A DNA stretch of 11,046 nucleotides from CAZBZG01 sp964496245. Lineage in GTDB: Bacteria; Planctomycetota; SZUA-567. The translations under genes and the position numbers were made by a program. Shown here piece after piece: positions 1-7,492 of this stretch (positions within the stretch are counted from its first letter, which is position 1; every line of letters starts with the position of its first letter). Location: the NCBI GenBank assembly GCA_964496245.1, contig CAZBZG010000152.1:1-11046 (forward strand), written 5' to 3'. Under the pieces are notes generated by a model that made no database searches, was not told the DNA's origin, and worked only from the letters and a program-made list of their open reading frames with translations.

Positions 1-1
1 C

Positions 2-943
2 GACGTATCCGATGTAGAACCCGAGGACTGCAGGCGGTGCCGCAACCGCGGCTGGATCAAATGCCCCGAGTGTCACGGCCGGGGGTTCACCTACAAGGCC
101 AAGATCGAGTGCCCCAAGTGCCACGGCAAGGGCTGGATCAAGTGTACGAAGTGCAACGATGACGGACTCGTGCGATGCGAGGAGTGCCGGCCGCGTCGCA
201 TCGACGGCAAGAAGGTTTACGTAATCATCAATCCCAGATGGAAGGAATGGGACAAAGAATACGGGGCCAAGGCGGCGTCGGCATTCGACCGCAGCCGTCT
301 CGACGACGTGCCCCCGGAACCGGACAAGTACGTCAAATGTCCATATTGCAACGGTGAGGGATATATTCGTTGTCCTGATTGCAACGGCACGAAAAAGATG
401 ATCTGCCCCAAATGCGAAGGGCGCGGCTGGATCGAAGGGCGGGGGCCTTGTCCGGCGTGCCACGGTACCAAGCAGGTTCCGTGCCCGGACTGCGCCAGTT
501 GCGAAGGCGTGCCGGAGAAGACGGTCGGGGCGCTCGAAACGCTGATGGAGAAAGGTCTCATCGAGCGGGAGGAATACTACAAGCGCCGGCGGCTCTTGAC
601 CGCGCAGGCCAAGCACCGCCGCGAGATGCTGGAGGCCCAGAAGCAGGCCGCCAAACCGGGCGAAACGGCTGAGGCAAGCAGAGAAGCCGCATCCGACCCC
701 CTTGCAGAAAGAAAAAAGCAACTCAAGACGCTGGTCGAGGCTGTGGGAGCGAAGGCCTTGTCGCTCGATCTGTACCGGAAGAAGCTTCGTGAGCTCGGCC
801 TCCCCTCCAACGTCATCCGCGACATGGAGAGCCAGGGCAGCAAGGAGAGCGAAGCGCTTCGCAAATACGTGGAGTTGAAAAAGGCCTTCCGCCGCGGCGA
901 AATGGATGTCCAGGCCTACAAGGAGGCCCGCGACCAGCTCTAG
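2..943 (+). CDS. DnaJ-like CxxCxGxG zinc-ribbon protein with helical tail (5'-truncated)
   Basis: The frame is open from the window edge, so the N-terminus is missing; 313 residues are visible. There are ten CxxC motifs in two blocks of five: visible residues 10-62 and 113-164. Several have the CxxCxGxG form of the DnaJ central zinc-finger domain, for example CPECHGRG, CPKCHGKG and CPKCEGRG. Paired CxxC motifs normally bind structural zinc, so about five sites are expected. No J-domain is visible, though one could lie upstream. Residues about 170-313 are charged and helical, with two SHOCT-like stretches: GLIEREEYYKRRRLL, and the C-terminal RRGEMDVQAYKEARDQL. Family knowledge: such cysteine repeats act in chaperone or protein-protein contacts. 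The exact role here is unknown. A GTG at 170 lies inside the fifth CxxC region and is not a credible start. No convincing terminator follows. Confidence 0.85.
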   Translation, partial: DVSDVEPEDCRRCRNRGWIKCPECHGRGFTYKAKIECPKCHGKGWIKCTKCNDDGLVRCEECRPRRIDGKKVYVIINPRWKEWDKEYGAKAASAFDRSRLDDVPPEPDKYVKCPYCNGEGYIRCPDCNGTKKMICPKCEGRGWIEGRGPCPACHGTKQVPCPDCASCEGVPEKTVGALETLMEKGLIEREEYYKRRRLLTAQAKHRREMLEAQKQAAKPGETAEASREAASDPLAERKKQLKTLVEAVGAKALSLDLYRKKLRELGLPSNVIRDMESQGSKESEALRKYVELKKAFRRGEMDVQAYKEARDQL

Positions 944-980
944 GCGTCCCTCCCTAGGGGCCGCGATCCGCCCCCCCAAC

Positions 981-1066
981 CTCCCAGGCGACCGTTCCCG
1001 ATGTAGTCGCGCTTTCGGAGCGTTCCGCCGCCCGGCGTCCAGCCAGTACGCCGCTCCGCCTGGGAG
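981..1066. repeat. 10-bp inverted repeat upstream of the purO promoter
   Basis: CTCCCAGGCG at 981-990 is perfectly complementary to CGCCTGGGAG at 1057-1066, with 66 bases between. The intervening sequence has a smaller hairpin, CGCT-ttcgg-AGCG. The right arm ends 6 bases before the purO -35 box. It could be a regulatory fold, the 3' structure of the upstream transcript, or chance in GC-rich DNA. Confidence 0.35.
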
Positions 1067-1072
1067 AAGCCC

Positions 1073-1101
1073 TTGCCTTCAAGTCCCGCTTTGTCTATGA
1101 T
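1073..1101 (+). promoter_or_regulatory. Probable sigma70-type promoter for the purO-argG operon
   Basis: TTGCCT at 1073-1078, a 17-base spacer, then TATGAT at 1096-1101. This matches the -35 consensus at 4 of 6 bases and the -10 consensus at 5 of 6, with ideal spacing. Transcription would begin near 1108, giving a leader of about 30 bases that contains the purO ribosome site GGGAGGA at 1126-1132. Confidence 0.6.
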
Positions 1102-1138
1102 GTCCGCCTTCTGAGGCCCCGCAGCGGGAGGAACTGGG

Positions 1139-1786
1139 ATGGATGACATCTATCTGGGCCGCATCGTTGCCATCGCGCGCAACGAAGGCGGCGCCGTCTG
1201 CGCGCTGTACCGCGTCTCGAGTCGCAGCTTCCCGAACCGGCGCGCGGTGGTGGCGCCGGAAGAGGACCGCGTAAGCATCGTGCCCAAGGAGGGGCACGAA
1301 GGAGACGTTTTCAAGAACCCCTACATCGCCTACAATTGCGCGCGGGTCGTGCGGGGGACGGCCGTGGTCACGAATGGAAGCCAGACCGATCCCATTGCCG
1401 AGAAGATCGAGGCGGGCATGCCGGTGCGCGACGCACTCGTCTACGCTCTCTGCGCACTGGACTACGAGAAAGACAAGTACAATACGCCGCGCATCGCGGC
1501 CGCCGTGTGCCGTGGTGATGCGCGGGGGTGGCTCGCCACCGTTCGCGCGGACGGGCTCGACGTGGAGGCGTTCGATCTCGAGCCCGGGAGTTGCTTGCAC
1601 CTGGCCACGTATGAACACGACCGCTCCGCGGGCGAGCGGAGGTCCTCCTTCGGGGCGGACTCGGCCGAGGCTGGGTGCGATTGGGTGCTCGGCCAGGGCG
1701 CGTTCGCGCACTTCACACATCCGATCGCGAGCGTATGCGTCATGGAGACCGCGGACGGATTCTCCATGGCCGCGCGCGACGTCTGA
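1139..1786 (+). CDS. purO: IMP cyclohydrolase, archaeal PurO type
   Basis: Predicted to close the purine ring, converting FAICAR to IMP in the last step of de novo purine synthesis in the cytosol. The 215-residue protein matches the stand-alone PurO family (IMP_cyclohyd, described as an Ntn-hydrolase-type fold) rather than bifunctional PurH. Family-like blocks are YLGRIVAI at the N-terminus, YRVSSRSFPNR (24-34), NPYIAYNC (60-67), TNGSQTDPI (78-86) and LDYEKDKYNTPRIA (107-120). Length is close to the roughly 200 residues usual for the family. The ATG is supported by GGGAGGA six bases upstream. argG starts 37 bases after the stop, so the two are probably co-transcribed. PurO was first characterised in archaea; its presence beside an arginine gene in a bacterium is unusual. 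Activity is inferred from sequence resemblance only. Confidence 0.88.
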   Translation: MDDIYLGRIVAIARNEGGAVCALYRVSSRSFPNRRAVVAPEEDRVSIVPKEGHEGDVFKNPYIAYNCARVVRGTAVVTNGSQTDPIAEKIEAGMPVRDALVYALCALDYEKDKYNTPRIAAAVCRGDARGWLATVRADGLDVEAFDLEPGSCLHLATYEHDRSAGERRSSFGADSAEAGCDWVLGQGAFAHFTHPIASVCVMETADGFSMAARDV

Positions 1787-1823
1787 CGCGGAGACCGAGG
1801 ACGAACAAGGAGAGGTGTTGACC

Positions 1824-3041
1824 ATGGCCAAGCGGGTGCTGCTTCTGTATTCTGGCGGTCTCGATACGTCGGTGATTTGCAAGTGGCTCGTGAATCAGGG
1901 CTACGAAGTCGTATGTTTCGCCGCGGATCTCGGCCAGCCCGAAAACTTCTCGGCGCTGAAGCGCAAGGCGCTGGCCAGCGGTGCTGCCAAGTGCGTGGTC
2001 TCGGACCTCAAGGAGCGGTTCGTTCGGGACTTCGTCTTTCCGGCCTTGCAGATGAACGCGCTCTACGAGGGTCGCTACCTCTTGGGAACCTCCCTGGCCC
2101 GTCCCTGCATCGCCGAGGAGATGGTACGGGTGGCCAAGAAGGAGAAGTGTACGGCATTCTCGCACGGGGCGACCGGGAAGGGCAACGACCAGGTCCGTTT
2201 CGAGCTGACGGCTGCGGCGCTCGCCCCTTGCATGGAGGTCATTGCCCCCTGGCGCGAACCGGCGTTTCACAACGTCATCAAGGGACGGCAGGAAGCGATT
2301 GCGTACGCACGCGAACACAAGATCCCCGTGAAGGCCACGAGCGCCAAACCCTACAGCATGGATGAGAACCTCATGCACATCTCCTACGAGTCGGGGGTTC
2401 TCGAAGATCCCTCGCGCTCGCCCCAGGCGCACATGTTTCGACTGACCGCCGACCCACGGAAGGTGACAGCCAAACCACAGAAGGTGAAGGTGGACTTCCG
2501 CGAGGGTGTGCCCATCCGGCTGAACGGCCGCAAGCTTCCTCCGGCGAAGCTTCTGGATCGGGCCAACAAGCTCGGCGGCAAGCATGGGATCGGCCGCGTG
2601 GATATGGTCGAGAGCCGTTTCGTCGGCATGAAAAGCCGCGGGGTCTACGAGACGCCCGGCGGGACGCTGCTGCTCTTCGCGCACCGGGATCTTGAGGGCA
2701 TCGCGATGGATCGCGACCTCATGAACCTGCGCGATACCCTCATGCCGCGTTTCGCTGCGCTGGTCTACAACGGGTACTGGTTCAGCCGGGAGATGGACGC
2801 GCTGCGCACTCTTCTCTCGGAGAGCCAGCGATACGTTACAGGCGCCGTCCGACTCGAGCTGTGCCGCGGGAACATCACGGTGCTCGGCCGCGAAAGCCCG
2901 CATTCGCTGTATGATGAACGGGTGGCCAGCATGGACGACGATCAAGGCGCCTTCGACCAGTCGCTCTCCACCGGGTTCATCCGCATCCACGGGCTCCCGC
3001 TCCGCGCGCATGCGCGCAGGTGCCGACGGAGGAAGGCGTGA
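1824..3041 (+). CDS. argG: Argininosuccinate synthase
   Basis: Joins citrulline and aspartate using ATP (to AMP and pyrophosphate) to form argininosuccinate, the penultimate step of arginine synthesis. The 405-residue length is normal. Seen in sequence: the N-type ATP pyrophosphatase motif YSGGLDTS (9-16), RYLLGTSLARPCIA (84-97), HGATGKGNDQVRFEL (114-128), SMDENLMHISYE (178-189), GGKHGIGRVD (251-260), SRGVYETPGGT (271-281) and LGRESPHSLY (364-373). Start chosen at the ATG with AAGGAGAGG eight bases upstream and where homology begins; the same frame stays open far upstream but only as a shadow of purO. Several blocks resemble vertebrate ASS1 more than E. coli ArgG. The C-terminus ends in a basic RRCRRRKA tail. 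The stop overlaps the next gene's start by four bases. Confidence 0.97.
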   Translation: MAKRVLLLYSGGLDTSVICKWLVNQGYEVVCFAADLGQPENFSALKRKALASGAAKCVVSDLKERFVRDFVFPALQMNALYEGRYLLGTSLARPCIAEEMVRVAKKEKCTAFSHGATGKGNDQVRFELTAAALAPCMEVIAPWREPAFHNVIKGRQEAIAYAREHKIPVKATSAKPYSMDENLMHISYESGVLEDPSRSPQAHMFRLTADPRKVTAKPQKVKVDFREGVPIRLNGRKLPPAKLLDRANKLGGKHGIGRVDMVESRFVGMKSRGVYETPGGTLLLFAHRDLEGIAMDRDLMNLRDTLMPRFAALVYNGYWFSREMDALRTLLSESQRYVTGAVRLELCRGNITVLGRESPHSLYDERVASMDDDQGAFDQSLSTGFIRIHGLPLRAHARRCRRRKA

Positions 3042-3865
3042 CCCGGACGCAGCGTTTCTGGGACGGCGTGGTGCTGCCGCTCAAGGCTGCCCGTTTCCTG
3101 CTGCATTCCCGTGGCGTGAAGCGGTTGGCGATCCTCCCTCTCATCGTCAATACGGTGCTCTACGTGCTCCTGCTCGGATGGCTTCTCTACGCCGTGAGCC
3201 ACTGGGACTGGAGCGGCATGGAATGGACCTTCTGGGGCGGCGTCGGCCCCACGCTGGCACGCATCGTGAACGCCCTTCTCGATCTCTTCAAATGGTTGAT
3301 CGTGATTCCGGTGCTGCTGCTTGCCAGCTACTATACCTTCACGATCATGGGGCTGATCGTATCCTTTCCGTTCAACGCCATGCTTTCGGAACGCGTGGAG
3401 CAGATTGTGGCCCCGCGCGCGACGGCGAAAAGACGAAGCCGCAAGCAGCAGCTGGCGGGATTGTCCTTGAGCTTCGTCGACTCGCTTTGGCTCGTGCTGC
3501 GGCAGTTGGTCGTGGCGCTGTTGCTGGTGCCGTTGCTGCTGATACCCATCGTCGGGAAGCTGCCCCTGTTTGCATGGGGGGCATACTGCATGGGATTGAG
3601 TCTGTTCGACATTCCGATGGGGCGGAATCTGTTGCGGGGGCGACACAAGAAGCCGATGGTCCGCCGGATGCGGTGGGAGGTCTTTGGGTTCGGCCTGGTC
3701 ATGCTCCTACTTTTCATGGTCCCGCTGGCGGGGCTTGCCATCCTGCCGGTGGGCGTCACTGCCGGGACCTTGCTGTACTGCGAATGCGATTGGGAAGATG
3801 CGCTTCGGGAGGCGGGCGTGACCACGCCCGAGGGATTCGTCGCGCCTGGGCGGGCGGATCGATGA
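3038..3865 (+). CDS. EI24/CysZ-like integral membrane protein
   Basis: A 275-residue polytopic inner-membrane protein of the EI24/CysZ type. Hydrophobic segments lie near residues 29-53, 76-113 (probably two passes), 145-175 and 203-230. The SFPFNAMLSERVEQIV stretch (109-124) resembles the conserved PF-(N/D)-x-L-(A/S)-x-x-VE signature between the early membrane segments. The best start is GTG 3038, which overlaps the argG TGA as GTGA and has GGAGG five bases upstream at 3028-3032; an in-frame GTG at 3020 would lengthen it by six residues. Family knowledge: E. coli CysZ mediates sulfate entry, but many members have no known substrate, so I do not name this cysZ. Tight overlap with argG implies translational coupling. 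The C-terminal tail is probably cytosolic and contains CECDWED. Confidence 0.8.
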   Translation: MTRTQRFWDGVVLPLKAARFLLHSRGVKRLAILPLIVNTVLYVLLLGWLLYAVSHWDWSGMEWTFWGGVGPTLARIVNALLDLFKWLIVIPVLLLASYYTFTIMGLIVSFPFNAMLSERVEQIVAPRATAKRRSRKQQLAGLSLSFVDSLWLVLRQLVVALLLVPLLLIPIVGKLPLFAWGAYCMGLSLFDIPMGRNLLRGRHKKPMVRRMRWEVFGFGLVMLLLFMVPLAGLAILPVGVTAGTLLYCECDWEDALREAGVTTPEGFVAPGRADR

Positions 3866-3892
3866 GCCTTCCGATGCGCAAGGGGAGGGGGG

Positions 3893-4519
3893 TCACGGCT
3901 CCTGGGGGGGCGATGCAAAAGCCTCGGCCCTGGCGCTTGCGTCCATTTCCGCCAATTCCTCGAGCATCTCTGTGGCCCGCGCCGTCTGACGCAGGGTGCG
4001 CCCCTCGCGGCACTTCATGATGAAGTCTCTCTCGCAGCCGTCCATGGTCGCGCGCAGGCGGAAGCCGTCCCCTCCGCACGCCCAGATGACCCAACAGCGG
4101 CTGCATCGGCCTGTGCTGGTCGGGATGACGTGAAACCGGCAGGTTCGGAAGCACGTCCGCTCGCCCAGCACATTCAGGACGTGGTCGTGCAGAATCAAAA
4201 ATGCGTCCTGCGTGCTCTTGAGCACGCGGCGGTCGGTTCCCAGGTGGACCTCCCACATGCGGATGAGATGCGCGCCCCTTTGCAGGTCCGCGGCCGTCAG
4301 CACGCCGTCGGCGAGAAGGCGGTTCTGGAGACGCTGGCGCCTGCGTTGCCAGCCGTAGAGCAGGGGGCGCCAGTAGCTGGCCACGATGGGGAGCACCAGG
4401 CCCAAGCCAAGCGCCACAAGGATGGCGGCGACCCTAACCTGCTCGTCTTGGAAGATGACGGCAGAGACGACCACACCGATCGACAGAAGCAGCCAGATGA
4501 GAAGGGTAACGAGGCACAT
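3893..4519 (-). CDS. Unrecognised two-TM protein with cysteine-rich C-terminal half
   Basis: I do not recognise this 208-residue protein. Two strongly hydrophobic segments, residues 2-22 and 29-50, suggest a hairpin membrane anchor with the rest on one face of the membrane. Residues 52-120 are charged and helical. Then come seven cysteines: C123, C127, C139, C142, C148, C162 and C170 (patterns CFRTC and CSRC), which could bind a metal or form disulfides. The tail (171-208) looks helical and then disordered. The ATG at 4519 is preceded by GGGAG with a six-base spacer, supporting the start. It converges on the EI24-like gene (27-base gap) and diverges from the kinase gene, so it is probably its own transcription unit. 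Competing plus-strand frames here lack membrane-like or domain-like content. Confidence 0.7.
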   Translation of the reverse strand: MCLVTLLIWLLLSIGVVVSAVIFQDEQVRVAAILVALGLGLVLPIVASYWRPLLYGWQRRRQRLQNRLLADGVLTAADLQRGAHLIRMWEVHLGTDRRVLKSTQDAFLILHDHVLNVLGERTCFRTCRFHVIPTSTGRCSRCWVIWACGGDGFRLRATMDGCERDFIMKCREGRTLRQTARATEMLEELAEMDASARAEAFASPPQEP

Positions 4520-4738
4520 ACGATGCTCCCGCGGAAAGCCTATCCGTATTACCGGAATCCGACGCTGCGCTGGAAGTCCGCAATGGCCAAACTATATGCA
4601 CATGGGGCGCGACCGTCAAGCTCAGCTTCCCCCTTGACTGTCCACGGCCGATTCTGAATACTACAATGCTGTAGGCCCGATGCTCTGGGGCACGTCATCG
4701 CGTATGGGCCAAAAACCGCCGACGAACTCGCCGATTCC
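4520..4738. promoter_or_regulatory. Divergent intergenic region upstream of kinase gene
   Basis: This 219-base gap must hold promoters for both the minus-strand membrane gene and the kinase gene. For the kinase, a good -10-like TACAAT (4662-4667) is visible, but the nearest -35-like TTGACT (4634-4639) is 22 bases away, which is too far for a standard promoter. A small inverted repeat, CTACA-atgc-TGTAG (4661-4674), covers the -10-like box and could be an operator. For the minus strand I see only weak candidates. No coding content is convincing. Confidence 0.3.
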
Positions 4739-7492
4739 ATGACGACGACCGACACGAGTTACCACACTCCGGACCCCTACCGCCTCGAAGGCGAGGCGGC
4801 ATCCCGCCTTGCCGACGTCCCGCGCGATTTCCTGGCTGAACTGCTGACAGGCGCCAAGGACGTAGACGACCCCGCCCGCCGGGACTACGGAGACCGCTAC
4901 ACGTTTCTGGGAGTGCTCGGCGAAGGCGGCCAGGGGGTGGTGATCAGCGCGCAGGACAACTGGCTGCGACGTAGGGTCGCGATCAAGGCGCTGAAAGCCC
5001 CGTTCGAGCCGGCCCAGGAACAGCAACTCGAGGGCGAGGCCCGCATTTGCGGTATTCTGGAGCATCCGAATATCCTGCCGACCTACGATCTCTGCCGCGA
5101 CGAGACGGGCAGCCCGTTTCTCGTCATGAAGCAGATCGAGGGGGTCAGCCTCGAAGATATGCTGCACGAGCGGCGCAAGGAGGAAGCCGAAGGCAAGCGA
5201 AGGGGCCGCGCACAGGAGTATTCGCGGCGGAGGCTGCTGAGCATCTTTCTCCAGGTGTGCCACGCCATGGATTACGCCCACTCGCGCGGCGTCTATCACC
5301 TGGATTTAAAGCCGCAGAACGTGAAGCTGGGGCCGTTCGGCGAGGTCTACGTCCTCGACTGGGGGTTTGCCGCGCGCGACAAGGACGAACACAAGTACGT
5401 CGCGGGCACGCCGATCTACATCGCGCCCGAACGGCTAAAGGGCAGCCCCCCGAACGCGAAGAGCGACACGTATTCGCTCGGCGTTATGCTCTATCGCATT
5501 CTGACGGGCCGACTGCCGCGTGATGTGGGCAAACTGAGCTTCAGCGAGTACCGGGAACGCATCGACGACCTGCCGATCGTACCGCCCCGCGAACGGGACC
5601 GGGCCGTGCCGCCCGACCTCGAGGCGATCGTGATGAAGGCCATGGCGCCCGATCCGGCAGACCGCTACGCGCGCGTGGGAGATCTGGCCGACGACCTGGA
5701 TCGATTCCTCGACATTCTGCCGGTCAGCGCGTATCGCGAGGGGGCCCTGGGGCACTTGTGGAAGTTTTTCCGTCGGCACAAGTGGATGGTGCTCTCCTCG
5801 TCGGCCGTGATTCTGGCCTTTCTCACGGCCGCGGGATTGCTCTGGCGCAGCCATCGTACCGAACAGAGGGCGCAAAAACTTCAGCGCATGGCCGCCGAGG
5901 AGCAGCAGCGGAAACGCCTGCGGGCACGGGCGCGCAACCCCCTGCGCAAGGCCGTCACGCTCATGGAGCTTCGCCGCAGCGCGGTCGAGAAGGCGAAGAC
6001 GCGGGGGCAGAAGATCGAGATCCTGGCTTCCGCTTTCGATCTTTTCGAAGAAGCGATCCAGACCGACGCCACGTACGGTGAGGCGCACTACCAGCGGGGA
6101 AAGGCGTGGTACCTGGCCCGAGAGACGGGCAAGGCTCTGGCCGATTTCCGCCGCGCGGTCGACCTGGACCCTTCGCTCATCATGGCTCGCTACTATGCGG
6201 GGCGGATCTACACCGACAAGCATGATCACGAACGGGCACGGCGGGAATTCCGCCTTATGAACGAGTTCGATCCAGCCAACGAATACTCAGAGCTGGGGCG
6301 GGCCTTCATCGAACTCGCCGAGGGCCGCTACGACGCGGCGCTCGACCGCTGCGGCCGCATTGATACGCGCGACCTCAGCGATGTGCATTACATTCGCGGC
6401 TTCGTGCACCAGAAGAGTCCGGTCCATCGGGATCCAGCGCTGGCCGAGGCGGACTACACGCGCTTCCTGGAGCGCCGCCAGGACACGCCTTCTGCGTTCC
6501 TGAACCGGGGGGACGTCCGGCTCGAACGCGGAAACATCGATGGGGCTCTTGACGACTACCGGGCGGCCCTGAGCGTCGATCCGCGTTACAAGTGGGCCCT
6601 GAACCAGCTGGGTTACGCCCTGTATCGGTACCGGAACGAGCCTCTCGATGGCCTGACGTACGTCGAGCGGGCCATCGAAGAAGACCCGGACTATGTCTGG
6701 GCCCACATGAACAAAGGCGCCATCTGCGACTACCTCAAACGCTACGATGAGGCGGAACGTGCATACGAGCGGGCCGCGGCCTTGTCCCCGGAGGATCCGG
6801 ATATCCTCTACCGCAGGGGACTGTTCCTCTTTCGGCGTAGGCGGTTCGGGGGAGCCGAGGCCGCGCTCACCAAGGCGCTTGCCCAGACGCTGGGCGGAGC
6901 CGGAACGGCCAATCAAGAGCGCAGAGCACAGGCCTATCACCGGCGCGGCATCGTGCGTCTGGCCCGCAATCTCCGGGAGGGCCGTACGGATCATGCCAAC
7001 GCGGTCCACGACTTTGAGGATTCGATTCGTCTGCGCCGCCAGGCGCACGTCTACCCTGCTCTCATGCGTTGGCTGGCGCTGACGCTGTCCAAGGGCGAAC
7101 CCATCGATCACGAACAGTTCGGACGTCAGCTTCAGGCGCCGGAGGACAAACCCTGGCTGAGCGCCCTGGGAAGTCTCTATCTCGGGGAAGCCGACGAAGC
7201 CGAAGTCCTTCGGCTCGCCAAGACGCCGGCAGCCTTGTGCGAGACGCATTTCTATCTCGGCGCGTTCGCCTTTGCGAACGGTCGGACGGGTGTAGCCGCC
7301 CGCCATTTCCAGCAGGCGCTCGCCACCGATTTCCATCTGTACATGGAGTACACCCTGGCCGAGGTGTTTCTCGGGCAGTTGGGCGGCGAGGGGAAGGGGG
7401 CTGTGGAAAAGGAGCCGCCGCGCGCCGAGGGCGACACTGCGCCTGCGCCCGCAGAGGCCCGTCTACCCAATCGAGGAGAATCGGCCGAATGA
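4739..7492 (+). CDS. Membrane-anchored Ser/Thr protein kinase with TPR-rich C-terminal region
   Basis: A 917-residue Hanks-type kinase. Kinase domain about 54-325: glycine loop GEGGQGVV (61-68), VAIK lysine K83, probable helix-C glutamate E100, catalytic loop HLDLKPQN (187-194; D189, K191, N194), DWG in place of DFG (207-209), APE (229-231), D243 and R309. The catalytic core is therefore intact, but HLD replaces HRD, making it a non-RD kinase. One membrane segment lies at about 349-369, followed by a basic, coiled region and then TPR-like repeats from about 430 to 880 (for example 445-478, 585-616, 654-685, 835-865). The C-terminus is Pro/Ala/Glu-rich. The kinase should face the cytosol and the TPR part the periplasm. 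The ATG has no clear Shine-Dalgarno sequence and no alternative in-frame start lies nearby. The stop overlaps the sigma gene as ATGA. Substrate unknown; the sigma factor is the obvious candidate. Confidence 0.93.
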   Translation: MTTTDTSYHTPDPYRLEGEAASRLADVPRDFLAELLTGAKDVDDPARRDYGDRYTFLGVLGEGGQGVVISAQDNWLRRRVAIKALKAPFEPAQEQQLEGEARICGILEHPNILPTYDLCRDETGSPFLVMKQIEGVSLEDMLHERRKEEAEGKRRGRAQEYSRRRLLSIFLQVCHAMDYAHSRGVYHLDLKPQNVKLGPFGEVYVLDWGFAARDKDEHKYVAGTPIYIAPERLKGSPPNAKSDTYSLGVMLYRILTGRLPRDVGKLSFSEYRERIDDLPIVPPRERDRAVPPDLEAIVMKAMAPDPADRYARVGDLADDLDRFLDILPVSAYREGALGHLWKFFRRHKWMVLSSSAVILAFLTAAGLLWRSHRTEQRAQKLQRMAAEEQQRKRLRARARNPLRKAVTLMELRRSAVEKAKTRGQKIEILASAFDLFEEAIQTDATYGEAHYQRGKAWYLARETGKALADFRRAVDLDPSLIMARYYAGRIYTDKHDHERARREFRLMNEFDPANEYSELGRAFIELAEGRYDAALDRCGRIDTRDLSDVHYIRGFVHQKSPVHRDPALAEADYTRFLERRQDTPSAFLNRGDVRLERGNIDGALDDYRAALSVDPRYKWALNQLGYALYRYRNEPLDGLTYVERAIEEDPDYVWAHMNKGAICDYLKRYDEAERAYERAAALSPEDPDILYRRGLFLFRRRRFGGAEAALTKALAQTLGGAGTANQERRAQAYHRRGIVRLARNLREGRTDHANAVHDFEDSIRLRRQAHVYPALMRWLALTLSKGEPIDHEQFGRQLQAPEDKPWLSALGSLYLGEADEAEVLRLAKTPAALCETHFYLGAFAFANGRTGVAARHFQQALATDFHLYMEYTLAEVFLGQLGGEGKGAVEKEPPRAEGDTAPAPAEARLPNRGESAE

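Noticed and set aside
1374..1823. N-terminal extension of argG from an upstream in-frame ATG
   Set aside because: The extra 150 residues are the purO sequence read in another frame. The ATG at 1824 has a strong ribosome site and is where ArgG homology begins.
1740..3011. 423-codon open frame on the minus strand across argG
   Set aside because: It lies wholly antisense to a clear argG, has His/Arg/Val-rich shadow composition and shows no recognisable domain. Long antisense frames are common in GC-rich genes.
2911..4020. 369-codon plus-strand frame over the argG end, EI24-like gene and beyond
   Set aside because: It is a shadow of two better supported genes. Its ATG at 3862, overlapping the EI24-like stop, leads only to a proline/arginine-rich tail antisense to the minus-strand gene.
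4130..4657. 175-codon plus-strand frame opposite the two-TM protein
   Set aside because: No ribosome site and no domain or membrane character, whereas the opposite strand encodes two clear hydrophobic segments and has a good ribosome site.
4634..4667. TTGACT/TACAAT as a kinase promoter
   Set aside because: The 22-base spacer is too long for a standard sigma70 promoter. I kept the TACAAT only as a weak signal within the intergenic entry.
5435..6229. 264-codon minus-strand frame inside the kinase gene
   Set aside because: Antisense to the kinase and membrane-linker region, Arg/Val/His-rich, with no start signal or recognisable domain.
6287..7336. 349-codon minus-strand frame inside the kinase gene
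   Set aside because: Antisense to the TPR repeats; its periodic look is inherited from the repeats on the other strand.
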